This document shows positions 32,049 to 41,692 of a stretch of DNA of 64,000 nucleotides, one piece after another (position 1 is the stretch's first letter; each line of letters opens with the position of its first letter). The notes under the pieces were generated by a model. That model searched no databases. It was not told the DNA's origin and saw only the letters and a list, made by a program, of their open reading frames with translations. Origin of the DNA: DASYRM01 sp036004405 (GTDB lineage: Bacteria; Acidobacteriota; Vicinamibacteria; Vicinamibacterales; UBA2999). The DNA lies in assembly GCA_036004405.1 (NCBI GenBank), contig DASYRM010000133.1, forward strand, positions 92,382-156,381, written 5' to 3'. Position numbers and translations under genes: made by a program.

Positions 32049-34523
32049 CTATTCGCTCCGAAAGGCCGTGACCGGATCGACGCGCACCGCCCGGACCGCG
32101 GGAACGGCCGCGGCGGCCGCCGCCGTCAACACGAGCACGACAGCCGCTCCGACAAACGTGATCGGATCGAGCGGCTCCACTCCGAACAAGAATGTCGTCA
32201 TCGATCGCGCCATCACCGCCGCAAGCACGAGACCCGCGACGGTGCCGGCGCCGACGCTGCGCGCAACCGACGCCCCCACCATGGCGACAACCTGCCGCGG
32301 CCGCGCGCCGAGCGCGATGCGGATCCCGAGCTCCTGCGTCCGCTGTCCGACGGCGTTCGCCAGCACGCCAAAGATGCCGACCATCGCCAGCGCCAGCCCA
32401 AGGGCGCCGAAAGCCGACACGAGCACCGCCCGAAAGCGCGGACGCGCCGTGGCATCCGCGACCAGCCGGGCGATCGTCCGCGGTTGACGCAACGCGACCA
32501 GCGGATCCACGCGCGCCACAGCCGTACGGACGATCGGCGCGAGCGCCTCGGCCCCGACCGCAGCCGGTTCGACGACCAGCGACGCTGCCCACCACGTATT
32601 CTGGTCGAGCGGGACGTAGACGTGCGGCACCGGAGCAGGCTCGGCAGGGGCATTCTTGATCTGTCGAACCACGCCCACGATCTCGCGCAGCACCGGCTGC
32701 GGCGGACCAAACGCCATCATCGGCACTTCGAGGCGGAGTCCCAGCGGCTCGCGCCCCTGCAGGTACCGCCGGACGAAGGCCTCGCTCACGATGCAGGTCG
32801 GAGCGCCGGCCGCCGTGTCGCTCGGCGAGAATCCGCGGCCCCGGACGATGGCGATGCCGAGCGTGTCGAAGTACGACGGGCTCACCATGTTGTACGACGC
32901 GCTCTGCGCAAGGCCGTCCGGGCGCGCCGGCTCACCCGCGAGCCGGATGTTCTGCGCGAACGAGCCCCCGTCGAGCGGAAGCGAGCTTCCCCACGCGACG
33001 CGGCGCACCTGCGGTTGTCGCTCCAGCTCGCGCTCGACCGCCTGCTGGAACTGCCGGATCGCCGCCGGCGTCGGATAGCGCGCGGTCGGGCCCGTGGGAA
33101 ACGGGAGCGCCACGGACGCCGTGAAGAGATCGGTGGCGCGAAAGCCGGGATCGACGCTGTCGAGCGCCGACCAGGTCCTCAGCAACAGACCGGAACCGCT
33201 GACGACGAGCACCGCCGCGGCCACCTCTGCCGCCACGAGGAGGCCACTGAGGGAGAGGGTGCGCCGGGTCGTCCGGCCACCCGCCGCCGTCGCGTGGGCC
33301 ACCGACACGCCGGTGGCATGCCATGCCGGCACCAGCCCGAACACGACACCGACCGCCAGCGTTACCAGGGCGCAGAACAGCGCCACGCGGCCGTCGAACG
33401 GAATACTCAACGCGTTCGGCAGGAGCCCGGGAGGCACGATCGAGCCGGCCACCCGCAGGATCCCGACGGCCAGGGCGGCGCCAGCGAGCCCGCCGAGCGC
33501 TGCCAGCGTGAGGCTCTCGGTCAGGAGTTGCGTCGCCAGGCGGCGCCCCGAGGCACCGAGCGCCGACCGCACGGCAAGCTCTCGCGCCCGAGCCGTGGTG
33601 CGCGCGAGCAGCAGGTTGGCCAGGTTGGCACTGCACATGACCAGCAGGAATCCGACGGCGCCGAACAGCACGAGCGAGGTGCGTCGGACTTCCGTGCCAA
33701 TGAGCGCGTCGCGCAACCGCTGCAGCTGCGTCTCGTGTCCGACCTGGGCGCTCGATTCGCGCGCGAGATCGCGGGCCACGGCGTCGAGCTCGCGCTGCGC
33801 CATCTCAATCGACACGCCGTGGCGCAGCCGCCCGATCACGTGCACGTAGTGCGCTCTGTCCGCGGCCGTGACGAAGGAGCCAACGGTCCACAGCTCGGGC
33901 GGATCCAGCACGGCCGCCGTCGTAGCCGTCAACGGAGCGACCAGCGAGAAGCGGGCCGGCATGACCCCGATCACAGTCATCGCGCGTCCGCTCAGGACGA
34001 CGGCTCGCCCGACGATCTCGGGATCGGCACCAAAACGGCCCCGCCACATCGCCTCGCTGATTACGATGGCCGTCGGTGATGCCGTCACGTCGAGGTCCTG
34101 GAACGTGCGCCCGACGAGCGCCGGCACGCCGAGCAGGTCGAAAAAGCGGACGTGGACCGTCATCGACGGCACCAGCACGGCGAGACCGTCGCGACCCATC
34201 ATCGTCACGCTGGCCCCCTGGGCCATGGCGGTCACCGCCTCGAACGAGCGCAGCCGCTCCGACCAGGCTCGAAACTCCGCGGGCGACGGCATGGTCGTCG
34301 TCGCGCCGCGACGCTCCCAGGCCATCACGAGCCGATCCGGATCGGCGAACGGGAGCGGTCGCAGGAGCGCGGCGTCGGCGAGCGCGAACACGGCGCTGTT
34401 GGCGCCGACACCGAGCGCGAGCGTGGCTACGACGATGGCCGCAAACCCGGGCGCGTGCCGCAGCTGACGGAAGGCGATTCGCACGTCCATGAATACCTGG
34501 TCGAGCCGAAATGGTTTCCGCAC
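32049..34523 (-). CDS. ADOP-type ABC permease, divergent copy of cluster B
   Basis: The product has 824 residues from a GTG at 34523; the ATG at 34490 (MDVRIAFRQLRHAPGF) is an alternative start. The first FtsX unit reads MCSANLANLLLARTTARARE and the second reads GQRTQELGIRIALGARPRQV. It ends RVDPVTAFRSE. It is the only ADOP transcribed leftwards. It shares a 164-bp control region with the cluster-B ATPase and has no ATPase gene of its own on its strand, so it probably uses the divergent one. Confidence 0.87.
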   Translation of the reverse strand: MRKPFRLDQVFMDVRIAFRQLRHAPGFAAIVVATLALGVGANSAVFALADAALLRPLPFADPDRLVMAWERRGATTTMPSPAEFRAWSERLRSFEAVTAMAQGASVTMMGRDGLAVLVPSMTVHVRFFDLLGVPALVGRTFQDLDVTASPTAIVISEAMWRGRFGADPEIVGRAVVLSGRAMTVIGVMPARFSLVAPLTATTAAVLDPPELWTVGSFVTAADRAHYVHVIGRLRHGVSIEMAQRELDAVARDLARESSAQVGHETQLQRLRDALIGTEVRRTSLVLFGAVGFLLVMCSANLANLLLARTTARARELAVRSALGASGRRLATQLLTESLTLAALGGLAGAALAVGILRVAGSIVPPGLLPNALSIPFDGRVALFCALVTLAVGVVFGLVPAWHATGVSVAHATAAGGRTTRRTLSLSGLLVAAEVAAAVLVVSGSGLLLRTWSALDSVDPGFRATDLFTASVALPFPTGPTARYPTPAAIRQFQQAVERELERQPQVRRVAWGSSLPLDGGSFAQNIRLAGEPARPDGLAQSASYNMVSPSYFDTLGIAIVRGRGFSPSDTAAGAPTCIVSEAFVRRYLQGREPLGLRLEVPMMAFGPPQPVLREIVGVVRQIKNAPAEPAPVPHVYVPLDQNTWWAASLVVEPAAVGAEALAPIVRTAVARVDPLVALRQPRTIARLVADATARPRFRAVLVSAFGALGLALAMVGIFGVLANAVGQRTQELGIRIALGARPRQVVAMVGASVARSVGAGTVAGLVLAAVMARSMTTFLFGVEPLDPITFVGAAVVLVLTAAAAAAVPAVRAVRVDPVTAFRSE

Positions 34524-34573
34524 TACTGCATTCCTCCGACGCCTTGGACGACGACGACATCAATGAGTTTGCT

Positions 34574-34608
34574 GTTCGGTTCCGGGACGCCCGGTCCCAC
34601 AACCGAAC
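34574..34608. promoter_or_regulatory. 35-bp hyphenated dyad, candidate activator (UAS) site
   Basis: gttcggtt (34574-34581) pairs with aaccgaac (34601-34608), and inside that gggac pairs with gtccc around gcccg. It lies about 55 bp upstream of the -24/-12 element at 34648, a place expected for an NtrC-family enhancer, and in the control region of two divergent transport genes. A related half (CCGG-AC...GTCCCAC) is seen at 11911-11933 upstream of the PP2C regulator. Confidence 0.45.
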
Positions 34609-34647
34609 GACATTGGGAGATTCAGGCCTGATTTCGCCCGGTTTGCC

Positions 34648-34663
34648 CGGCACACCGCTTGAT
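34648..34663 (+). promoter_or_regulatory. Sigma54-like -24/-12 element before the cluster-B ATPase
   Basis: cggcacaccgcttgat has GGCAC at -24 and TTGA at -12 with correct spacing. It shares the run GCTTGAT and the GG-ACAC block with the element at 12023. It lies 24 nt before the ATG at 34688. Cluster B itself encodes an NtrC-type activator. Confidence 0.5.
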
Positions 34664-34687
34664 ACATGATTGCGGCGGAGCTGCTGC

Positions 34688-35416
34688 ATGTTCTTCAAGC
34701 GATCGGCCGACAGCGTCGCGGAACCGTGGGAAGCCACGCCGGGCGCCGGCCTCATGTCTCTACGCGGCGTCGAGAAGTCGTTTCCCGTGGGCGCCGGCCA
34801 GACCTTCGTCCTGCGCCGCATCGCGTTCGACATCGTCCCGGGTGAGTTCGTGTCGATCATGGGGCCGTCGGGCGCGGGCAAGTCGACGCTGCTCCACATT
34901 CTCGGCCTCCACGACAGCGCCTGGACCGGCGAGTACTCGCTGATGGGCCAACCAATACACAAGCTGCCGGCCAAGGAGCGCTCGGCGCTGCAGAAGCGCC
35001 ACATCGGCTTCGTCTTCCAGAGCTACCACCTGCTCGACAACCTCACCGTCTACGAGAACATCGAGCTGCCGCTTTCCTACCGCGACGTGAAGAAGTCCGA
35101 GCGCCAGAGCCTGGTGGCCGACGTGCTCGACCGCTTCGGCATCGTGGCCAAGAAGGACCTCTATCCCTCGCAGCTCTCGGGCGGCCAGCAGCAGCTCGTC
35201 GGCGTGGCCCGCGCGGTGGTGGCGAGCCCCGCCGTGATCCTCGCGGACGAGCCGACGGGCAACCTGCACTCCGGCCAGGCGCAGGAGATTATGGAGCTCT
35301 TCCGCCAGCTCAATGAGAAGGGCACGACGATTGTCCAGGTGACGCATTCGGAGACGAACGCGGCGTACGGGAGCCGCGTCATCCGGCTGCGAGACGGGTT
35401 CATCGAAGCGTCATAG
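34688..35416 (+). CDS. MacB/LolD-type ABC transporter ATP-binding protein
   Basis: The 242-residue ATPase starts at the ATG at 34688. It has Walker A GPSGAGKST, Q-loop FQSYHLL, signature LSGGQQQLVGVARAV, Walker B VILADEPTGNLHS and switch histidine VTHS. Compared with the cluster-A ATPase, the D-loop carries His instead of Asp (NLHS), and Leu replaces the usual Arg after GGQQQ. It is followed after 24 nt by two ADOP genes, then the NtrC-type regulator. No adaptor gene is found in cluster B, so it may rely on the cluster-A adaptor or need none. Confidence 0.92.
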   Translation: MFFKRSADSVAEPWEATPGAGLMSLRGVEKSFPVGAGQTFVLRRIAFDIVPGEFVSIMGPSGAGKSTLLHILGLHDSAWTGEYSLMGQPIHKLPAKERSALQKRHIGFVFQSYHLLDNLTVYENIELPLSYRDVKKSERQSLVADVLDRFGIVAKKDLYPSQLSGGQQQLVGVARAVVASPAVILADEPTGNLHSGQAQEIMELFRQLNEKGTTIVQVTHSETNAAYGSRVIRLRDGFIEAS

Positions 35417-35440
35417 GCCACGCGCCAGGAGAGGTCACTG

Positions 35441-37855
35441 ATGCTCCAGGACCTTCGATACGCACTGCGCGGGCTCCGCCGCAGCCCCGGGTTTGCCGCC
35501 GTCGCGATCATCACGTTGGCGCTCGGCATCGGCGTGAACACCACCGTGTTCAGTATTCTCGAAGCCCTGGTGCTGCGCCCGCTGCCCGTCGCCGCTCCCG
35601 AGCGCGTAGTGCTCGTCGAATCGAACCGCTACGTGCAGATGTCCATTCCGGACTATCTCGACCTGCAGCGCCAGAACACGGTGTTCGCGGCGCTCTCCGC
35701 CTACCGGCCGACCACGATGGCGGTGGAGCGCGGCGACGGCGCGCAGCAGGTGTTCGGCTACCTCGTCACCGGCAACTACTTCGAGGCGCTGGGCCTCACG
35801 CCGGCGGTCGGCCGTTTCTTCACCGCCCGCGACGACGTCGCGCGCAACGCGGCGCCGTACGCGGTGCTCAGCTACGAATCCTGGCAACGGCGCTTTGCCG
35901 GCAGGCCGGACATCGCGGGCAGCACCGTGCGCATCAACGGATTGCCGTACACGATCGTCGGTGTCCTGCCGCAAGGCTTCCACGGGACCGAGGTGTTCCT
36001 GCGACCCGAGATGTGGCTGCCGATGTCCATGCAAGCGCAGGTCGAGGGCTTCTCCTGGCTGGACTCGCGCACGTCGTCGAATTCTCTGGTCATCGGCCGG
36101 TTGAAGGCTGGCGTGACCACCGCGCAGGCCTCCCTCGATCTCGAGGCGGTGGCGGGACGGCTGACTGCGGCGTATCCGACAACCCACGAGGGCTATCGGC
36201 TGAGCCTCTCGACGCCAGGCCTCATGGGCAGTTCGGGAAGAACCCCGGCCTCGGCCTTCCTGGCCGGCGTGCTCGCCCTGAGCGCACTGGTGCTCCTGGC
36301 GGCATGCGTGAACCTCGCCAGTCTCCTCACGTCGCGCATCGTGGATCGCTCGCACGAAGTGGCGCTGCGCCTCGCGCTCGGGGCGAGCCGGCCCGCCGTC
36401 GCGCGGCACGTGATCGCCGAAACGCTCGTGCTGTCGGTCTGTGGCGGCGGTGTCGGACTGCTGCTCGCCGCCGGTGGCCTGCGCGCGCTCAGCGCCTGGC
36501 GCCTGCCGCTGCCGATCCCGGTGCAGTTCGCCGTCATGCCGGACCCAACCGTGTTCTTCTTCGCGGCAGCGATCACGCTGGCCACGACCGCCTTGGCCTC
36601 GCTGGCGCCCGCCCGGCGGGCATGGCGCACCAGCCTTGCCTCATCGACCGGCGCCACGCGGACGGCGCTGCTCGCGGGCCGCTGGAATGTGCGCGACGTG
36701 CTCCTCGGCCTGCAGGTCGCAGTCTGCTGTCTGCTCGTCATGTGCTCCCTCGTCGCCGTCCGCGGGCTGTCGCGGGCGATGTCGACGCCGCTCGGATTCG
36801 AGCCCGCCGGACTCACGGCGGTTGGCTTCGATCTCGGCGTGGCTGCCTACGATGGGCGCGCCGGCACGGCGTTCAAGGATCGTCTCCTGCGCGAGGTCGC
36901 GGCGATACCCGGTGTGACCGCCGTAGCCATGGCGAACGCCCTGCCGCTCTCGCCCAATCAGAACAACAACGAGGTGTATCCCGACGACGGCTCCGAAGCG
37001 CGGACCGGCACGGCGATCATCGCGGCGGTCTATCAGGTGTCGCCCGGCTACTTCGCCGTGGCGGGCACGCGACTGCTCGCCGGGCGCGACGTCCGCACCA
37101 CTGATCGGATCACGGCGCCGCGGGTGGCCGTGGTGAACCAGGCCTTCGCCCAACGCGTGATGCGCACCAACGACCCCGTCGGCAAGCGCTTCCGCGACGG
37201 TCCCACCGGCAGCACGTTGATCGAGGTCGTCGGACTGGTCGAGACCGGCAAGTACTACGCGCTGACCGAGGAACCGCGTCCCGTCATGTTCTTTCCGATC
37301 TACCAGTCGTACAACACCAGCACGGTGGTGGTGGCGCGCACCACTCTCGGCACCGGTCGTGCCGCCGCGCTCATCGGGAACACGGTGCGGCGGCTCGAAC
37401 CACGAGTGCCGCTCTCCGTCCAATCCGGCGTATCGGAGGCCACCGCGCTGGCTTTTCTACCGTCGCAGATCGCGGTCACCGCGCTGGGCGTCTTCGGCGT
37501 ACTCGCGATCGTGCTGGCGCTCGCCGGCGTTTATGGCCTCGCCTCCTACTCGGTCAGCGCGCGGCTGCGCGAGCTCGGGATCCGGCTCGCGATTGGTGCG
37601 AGTCCCAGGCAGGCGCTCAGCTCCGTGCTCGGCCGCACGTCGATACTGCTGGCGTGTGGCTCGCTTGCGGGCCTCGTGCTGGGCACGATCGCGCAGGGCG
37701 CGCTCACGGCGGTTGTGTACCAGGCCTCGGCACGTGATCCGCTGCTCCTTCTCGCGGTGGCAGCCACCATGTCCACCGTGGGCGTGGCCGCCGCGTGGGC
37801 GCCGGCACGGCGCGCGCTGCGAATCGATCCGGCGCGCACGCTGCGGGCGGATTGA
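35441..37855 (+). CDS. ADOP-type ABC permease, cluster B copy 1
   Basis: The product has 804 residues, from an ATG after ccaggagaggtcactg. It begins MLQDLRYALRGLRRSPGF. The first FtsX unit reads AACVNLASLLTSRIVDRSHE, the second reads SARLRELGIRLAIGASPRQA, and the end is RIDPARTLRAD. The periplasmic cores have the usual GLTPAVGRFF and GLVETGKYYALTEEP segments. It is presumably energised by the ATPase encoded just upstream. Confidence 0.88.
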   Translation: MLQDLRYALRGLRRSPGFAAVAIITLALGIGVNTTVFSILEALVLRPLPVAAPERVVLVESNRYVQMSIPDYLDLQRQNTVFAALSAYRPTTMAVERGDGAQQVFGYLVTGNYFEALGLTPAVGRFFTARDDVARNAAPYAVLSYESWQRRFAGRPDIAGSTVRINGLPYTIVGVLPQGFHGTEVFLRPEMWLPMSMQAQVEGFSWLDSRTSSNSLVIGRLKAGVTTAQASLDLEAVAGRLTAAYPTTHEGYRLSLSTPGLMGSSGRTPASAFLAGVLALSALVLLAACVNLASLLTSRIVDRSHEVALRLALGASRPAVARHVIAETLVLSVCGGGVGLLLAAGGLRALSAWRLPLPIPVQFAVMPDPTVFFFAAAITLATTALASLAPARRAWRTSLASSTGATRTALLAGRWNVRDVLLGLQVAVCCLLVMCSLVAVRGLSRAMSTPLGFEPAGLTAVGFDLGVAAYDGRAGTAFKDRLLREVAAIPGVTAVAMANALPLSPNQNNNEVYPDDGSEARTGTAIIAAVYQVSPGYFAVAGTRLLAGRDVRTTDRITAPRVAVVNQAFAQRVMRTNDPVGKRFRDGPTGSTLIEVVGLVETGKYYALTEEPRPVMFFPIYQSYNTSTVVVARTTLGTGRAAALIGNTVRRLEPRVPLSVQSGVSEATALAFLPSQIAVTALGVFGVLAIVLALAGVYGLASYSVSARLRELGIRLAIGASPRQALSSVLGRTSILLACGSLAGLVLGTIAQGALTAVVYQASARDPLLLLAVAATMSTVGVAAAWAPARRALRIDPARTLRAD

Positions 37856-37863
37856 GGAGCGAC

Positions 37864-40302
37864 ATGTCTCTGCTGACCGACTTCCGGCACGGCGCGCGGC
37901 TCCTGGTCAAGGACTGGGGCTTTACGCTGGCCGCGGTGGCCACGCTCTCGATCGGCATCGCGGTCAACATGCTCGTCTTCACGCTCATCAACGGCGCGCT
38001 GCTGCGCGATCTCCCGTTCGGCGAGCCGGACCGCATCGTCGAGATCCGCGTCTTCCATCGCGATCGTCCGCAAGAGCCGACGACCGGAGCCTCGTACCTC
38101 GACGTCCGCGACTGGCACGAGGCGGTCTCCACGTTCGACGGCATCGGCGCCGCCGACGAGCAGACGATGAACGTCTCCGACGAGGCCCACGCGGCCGAGC
38201 GTTTTGAAGGCGCCTTCGTGTCGTGGGACACCTTCGCGCTCGTCGGTATCCGCCCGTTGATGGGACGCGACTTTCGGGCCGACGACGATCGCGCCGGCGC
38301 GACGCCAGTGGTGATACTGGGGCACGACGTCTGGCGCTCCCGATACGACGCCAACGCGTCGGTCGTCGGCACGACCATTCGCGTGAACGGCGTACCGTCG
38401 GTCGTCATCGGCGTCATGCCTGACAACTTTGGCTTTCCAGCGACAGCCGAGATCTGGCAACCCCTGGCGCTGCTGTCGGCCGAAGAGCGCGACGACCGGC
38501 GCTACCGCGCGCTCGACGCATTCGGCCGCCTCCGGTCGGGAGTGACGCTCGAGCAAGCGTCCGCAGACCTCGGCGGTGTGATGAACGGGCTCGCCGGGCA
38601 GCATCCGGAGACCAACAAGGACACCGAGCCCCGCCTCGCCACCTATCGGATCGGCGTCGGAGGCCCCATCCGCGTGCTCTTTGCGACGCTCCTCGGCGCC
38701 GTGGCCCTCGTGCTCCTCATCGCCTGCGCCAACGTCGCCAATCTGCTGCTGGGGCGCGTGGCAGGCCGCCTGCGCGAAGTGTCGGTGCGCATGTCCATGG
38801 GTGCCAGCCGCTGGCGCATCGTGCGGCAGCTGCTCGTCGAGAACCTGATGCTCGCGGCCCTCGGCGGCGCCGCCGGCCTGGCGCTGTCGATGGGCGGCAT
38901 CCGCGTGTTTTGGAGCGTCGCGCAGGATACGCACCCGCCGTACTGGCTCCGCTTCCCCTTTGATGTGCGCGTATTCGGCTATCTGGCGGCCGTCTGCCTC
39001 GGCACGACCCTCCTCTTCGGACTGCTGCCGGCGCTGCAGACGTCACGCACGAATCTGGTCGAGGTGCTGAACGACGCCAGCCGTGGGGCCACCAGCGGGC
39101 GGCGCAGCCGGCGCTGGAGCACGGCGCTGATCGTCGGCCAGATCGCGCTCACCCTGGTCCTGCTCTCCGGTGCGCTGTCCGTCGTCCAGAACGCCGTCGC
39201 GCTGACCTCCCAAGAGGCCGGCGTGGACACGTCGCAGCTTCTGCGGCTGCGGATCGATCTGCCGGCCACGACCTACGCGACGCCCGAGCAGCGGGTCGCC
39301 TTCTACCGGCGGTTCGAGGATCGGGTGGCCGGCGGCGCAACGCGCGTGACGCTGGCCACTGTGCCGCCGCTCGCCGGCGGCCGACGACGGGCCGTGGAGT
39401 TGACTGGCCAACGGGTGAAGGCCGATCGGCTTCCCACCACCACCCAGGTGACGATCGGCGACCGCTACTTCGAAACCATCGGCACCCGTCCGGTGCGCGG
39501 GCGGGAGTTCGTCCGCGGCGAGGGCGAGCCGGGGCGCGGCGCGGCCATCGTCAACGAGCGCTTCGCGGCGACATTCTTCCCCGGGGTGGACCCGATTGGC
39601 CAGCGCATCCGTCTCAGCGACCCGGCGGCGCCTGGTCAACCGGCGCGGACGCCCGGTGAGTGGATGACCGTCGTCGGCGTCGTGCAGAACGTGCGCCAGC
39701 GGCCGACGGCGCCTGCCGACTTCGATCCCGTGATCTATGTTCCCTACGCCGCCGACGTCGTGTGGAACATGAACGTGCTGGTGCGCGCCAGCGGCGACGT
39801 GGCGGCCGCGGCCGCCGCGCTCCGCGCCCTGGTATCGGCCATCGATCCCGACCTGCCGCTCTTCGACGTACGCACCGTGGACGACCTGCTGGCGTTTCTG
39901 AACTGGGGCCAGCGAGTCTTCGGCACGATGTTCGGCGTGTTTGCCTCGCTGGCGCTTCTGATGGCGGCGGTCGGTCTCTACGCCGTCACCGCGTACGGGG
40001 TGTCGCAGCGGACCCGCGAGTTTGGCGTCCGTGTGGCGCTGGGCGCACCGGCCGTGCACGTGGCATGGCTGGTCGTCCGACGCTCGTCACTGCAGGTCGG
40101 CATCGGGTTGCTGCTCGGCGCCCTGGGCGCCTTGGCGGTCTCACGAGTCACGCCAGCGGTGGTTTCCGCGTCCCGCGCCGGTGAGCCCGCGGTGCTGACG
40201 CTGGTCGTCGCACTCGTGATCATGGTCGCCCTCCTCGCCTGCCTGGTGCCAGCGCGACGGGCCGTGCGCGTGGACCCGATCGTCGCACTCAAGAACGATT
40301 AG
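37864..40302 (+). CDS. ADOP-type ABC permease, cluster B copy 2
   Basis: The product has 812 residues from the ATG at 37864, after gaggagcgac. It begins MSLLTDFRHGARLLVKDWGF, so it belongs to a branch different from cluster B copy 1. The first FtsX unit reads ACANVANLLLGRVAGRLREV, the second reads SQRTREFGVRVALGAPAVHV, and it ends RVDPIVALKND. It starts eight bases after copy 1 and ends 22 nt before the regulator gene, so permeases and regulator are co-transcribed. Confidence 0.88.
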   Translation: MSLLTDFRHGARLLVKDWGFTLAAVATLSIGIAVNMLVFTLINGALLRDLPFGEPDRIVEIRVFHRDRPQEPTTGASYLDVRDWHEAVSTFDGIGAADEQTMNVSDEAHAAERFEGAFVSWDTFALVGIRPLMGRDFRADDDRAGATPVVILGHDVWRSRYDANASVVGTTIRVNGVPSVVIGVMPDNFGFPATAEIWQPLALLSAEERDDRRYRALDAFGRLRSGVTLEQASADLGGVMNGLAGQHPETNKDTEPRLATYRIGVGGPIRVLFATLLGAVALVLLIACANVANLLLGRVAGRLREVSVRMSMGASRWRIVRQLLVENLMLAALGGAAGLALSMGGIRVFWSVAQDTHPPYWLRFPFDVRVFGYLAAVCLGTTLLFGLLPALQTSRTNLVEVLNDASRGATSGRRSRRWSTALIVGQIALTLVLLSGALSVVQNAVALTSQEAGVDTSQLLRLRIDLPATTYATPEQRVAFYRRFEDRVAGGATRVTLATVPPLAGGRRRAVELTGQRVKADRLPTTTQVTIGDRYFETIGTRPVRGREFVRGEGEPGRGAAIVNERFAATFFPGVDPIGQRIRLSDPAAPGQPARTPGEWMTVVGVVQNVRQRPTAPADFDPVIYVPYAADVVWNMNVLVRASGDVAAAAAALRALVSAIDPDLPLFDVRTVDDLLAFLNWGQRVFGTMFGVFASLALLMAAVGLYAVTAYGVSQRTREFGVRVALGAPAVHVAWLVVRRSSLQVGIGLLLGALGALAVSRVTPAVVSASRAGEPAVLTLVVALVIMVALLACLVPARRAVRVDPIVALKND

Positions 40303-40324
40303 CCTGTAGAGGACTGGACGTCTC

Positions 40325-41686
40325 GTGCCCACATCCCCACCCCGCCTGCTCATCGCCGACGATCAACGCGACGTCCTCGAGGCGCTCCGCCTGCTGCTCA
40401 AGGGCGACGGCTACCTGATCGACGCGGTGGAATCGCCGGCCGCCGTCGTCACCGCGCTCGGCGAGCGCGAGTACGACGCGGTGCTGATCGATCTCAACTA
40501 TGCGCGTGACACGACGTCGGGTGCCGAAGGACTCGATCTGCTGCGGCAGATCCAGCAGGTCGATGCGTCGCTGCCGGTGATCGTCATGACGGCCTGGGGC
40601 TCGGTGAACCTGGCCGTCGAGGCCATGCGCCGCGGCGCCCGCGACTTCGTCGAGAAGCCGTGGAACAACGACCGGCTGCAGGCGATCATCCGCACCCAGG
40701 TGGAGCTCGGGCGCGCCCTCCGGCGCGCCGATCGGCTCGAGGCGCACTCGCGTAGCGGCGACAGCGACGGGATCGGCGGGCTCATCGCCGAGGCGACGTC
40801 GATGCAGCCGGTGCTGCAGATCATCGCGCGCGTCGGCCCCTCCGACGCCAACGTCCTCATCACCGGCGAGAACGGCACCGGGAAGAGCCTGGTCGCACGG
40901 GCGCTGCACGGCGTGTCACCGCGCGCGGCGCGGCCGATGGTGACGATCAACGCCGGCGGCGTGTCGGAAGGCGTGTTCGAGAGCGAGCTCTTCGGCCACG
41001 TGAAGGGCGCCTTCACCGACGCGCGCCAGGACCGGGTCGGGCGCTTCGAGCTCGCCGACGGCAGCTCGCTCTTTCTCGACGAGATCGCCAACGTGCCGCT
41101 CGGCCAGCAGCAGAAGCTGCTGCGCGTGCTCGAAACGGGTGAGTTCGAGCGGCTCGGGTCGTCGCGGACGCGCCGGGCCGACGTGCGGCTGATCTCGGCC
41201 ACCAACGCCGACCTGCACGCCGAAGTGGGGGGCGGACGCTTCCGTCAGGACCTGCTCTTCCGCCTCAACACCATCGAAATCCACCTGCCGCCGCTGCGCG
41301 AACGGCGTGAGGACATTGCCCGCCTGGCCGCGCATTTCCTCAACGTTCACGCGCAGCGCTATCGCAAGGGGATCGGCACCTTCGAGCCCGCCGCCCTTTC
41401 CCTGCTGCACGAACATCCGTGGCCAGGCAACGTGCGGGAGCTCGATCACGCGGTGGAGCGCGCGGTGCTGATGGCGCAGGGATCGGCCATTCAGTCGGCG
41501 GACCTCGGCCTGCGGCGCGGCGCCCCCAGCGAGGAGCGGCTCGACGAGATGAGCCTCGAGGACATCGAGTCGCTGTTCATCCGCAAGGCGATGAGCCGCT
41601 ACGGCAACGTGAGCCACGCCGCCAAGGCGCTGGGCCTGAGCCGATCGGCGCTCTATCGCCGCCTCGAACGCCACCGTCCCTCGTAG
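40325..41686 (+). CDS. NtrC-type sigma54-dependent response regulator
   Basis: With the GTG start the product has 453 residues: receiver 1-125 (D12/D13, phospho-acceptor Asp56, KPW lysine), AAA+ domain about 150-385 (Walker A GENGTGKS, LFLDEIANV) and a Fis-type helix-turn-helix at the end (NVSHAAKALGLSRSALYRRL). The sigma54-contact loop reads GAFTDA (Asp232) instead of GAFTGA. The receiver shares DLNYARDTTSGAEGLDL and most flanking residues with the PP2C regulator at 12051. It probably activates the -24/-12 elements found before the transport genes. The kinase gene lies downstream beyond a 148-nt structured gap. Confidence 0.94.
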   Translation: MPTSPPRLLIADDQRDVLEALRLLLKGDGYLIDAVESPAAVVTALGEREYDAVLIDLNYARDTTSGAEGLDLLRQIQQVDASLPVIVMTAWGSVNLAVEAMRRGARDFVEKPWNNDRLQAIIRTQVELGRALRRADRLEAHSRSGDSDGIGGLIAEATSMQPVLQIIARVGPSDANVLITGENGTGKSLVARALHGVSPRAARPMVTINAGGVSEGVFESELFGHVKGAFTDARQDRVGRFELADGSSLFLDEIANVPLGQQQKLLRVLETGEFERLGSSRTRRADVRLISATNADLHAEVGGGRFRQDLLFRLNTIEIHLPPLRERREDIARLAAHFLNVHAQRYRKGIGTFEPAALSLLHEHPWPGNVRELDHAVERAVLMAQGSAIQSADLGLRRGAPSEERLDEMSLEDIESLFIRKAMSRYGNVSHAAKALGLSRSALYRRLERHRPS

Positions 41687-41692
41687 CACGCC

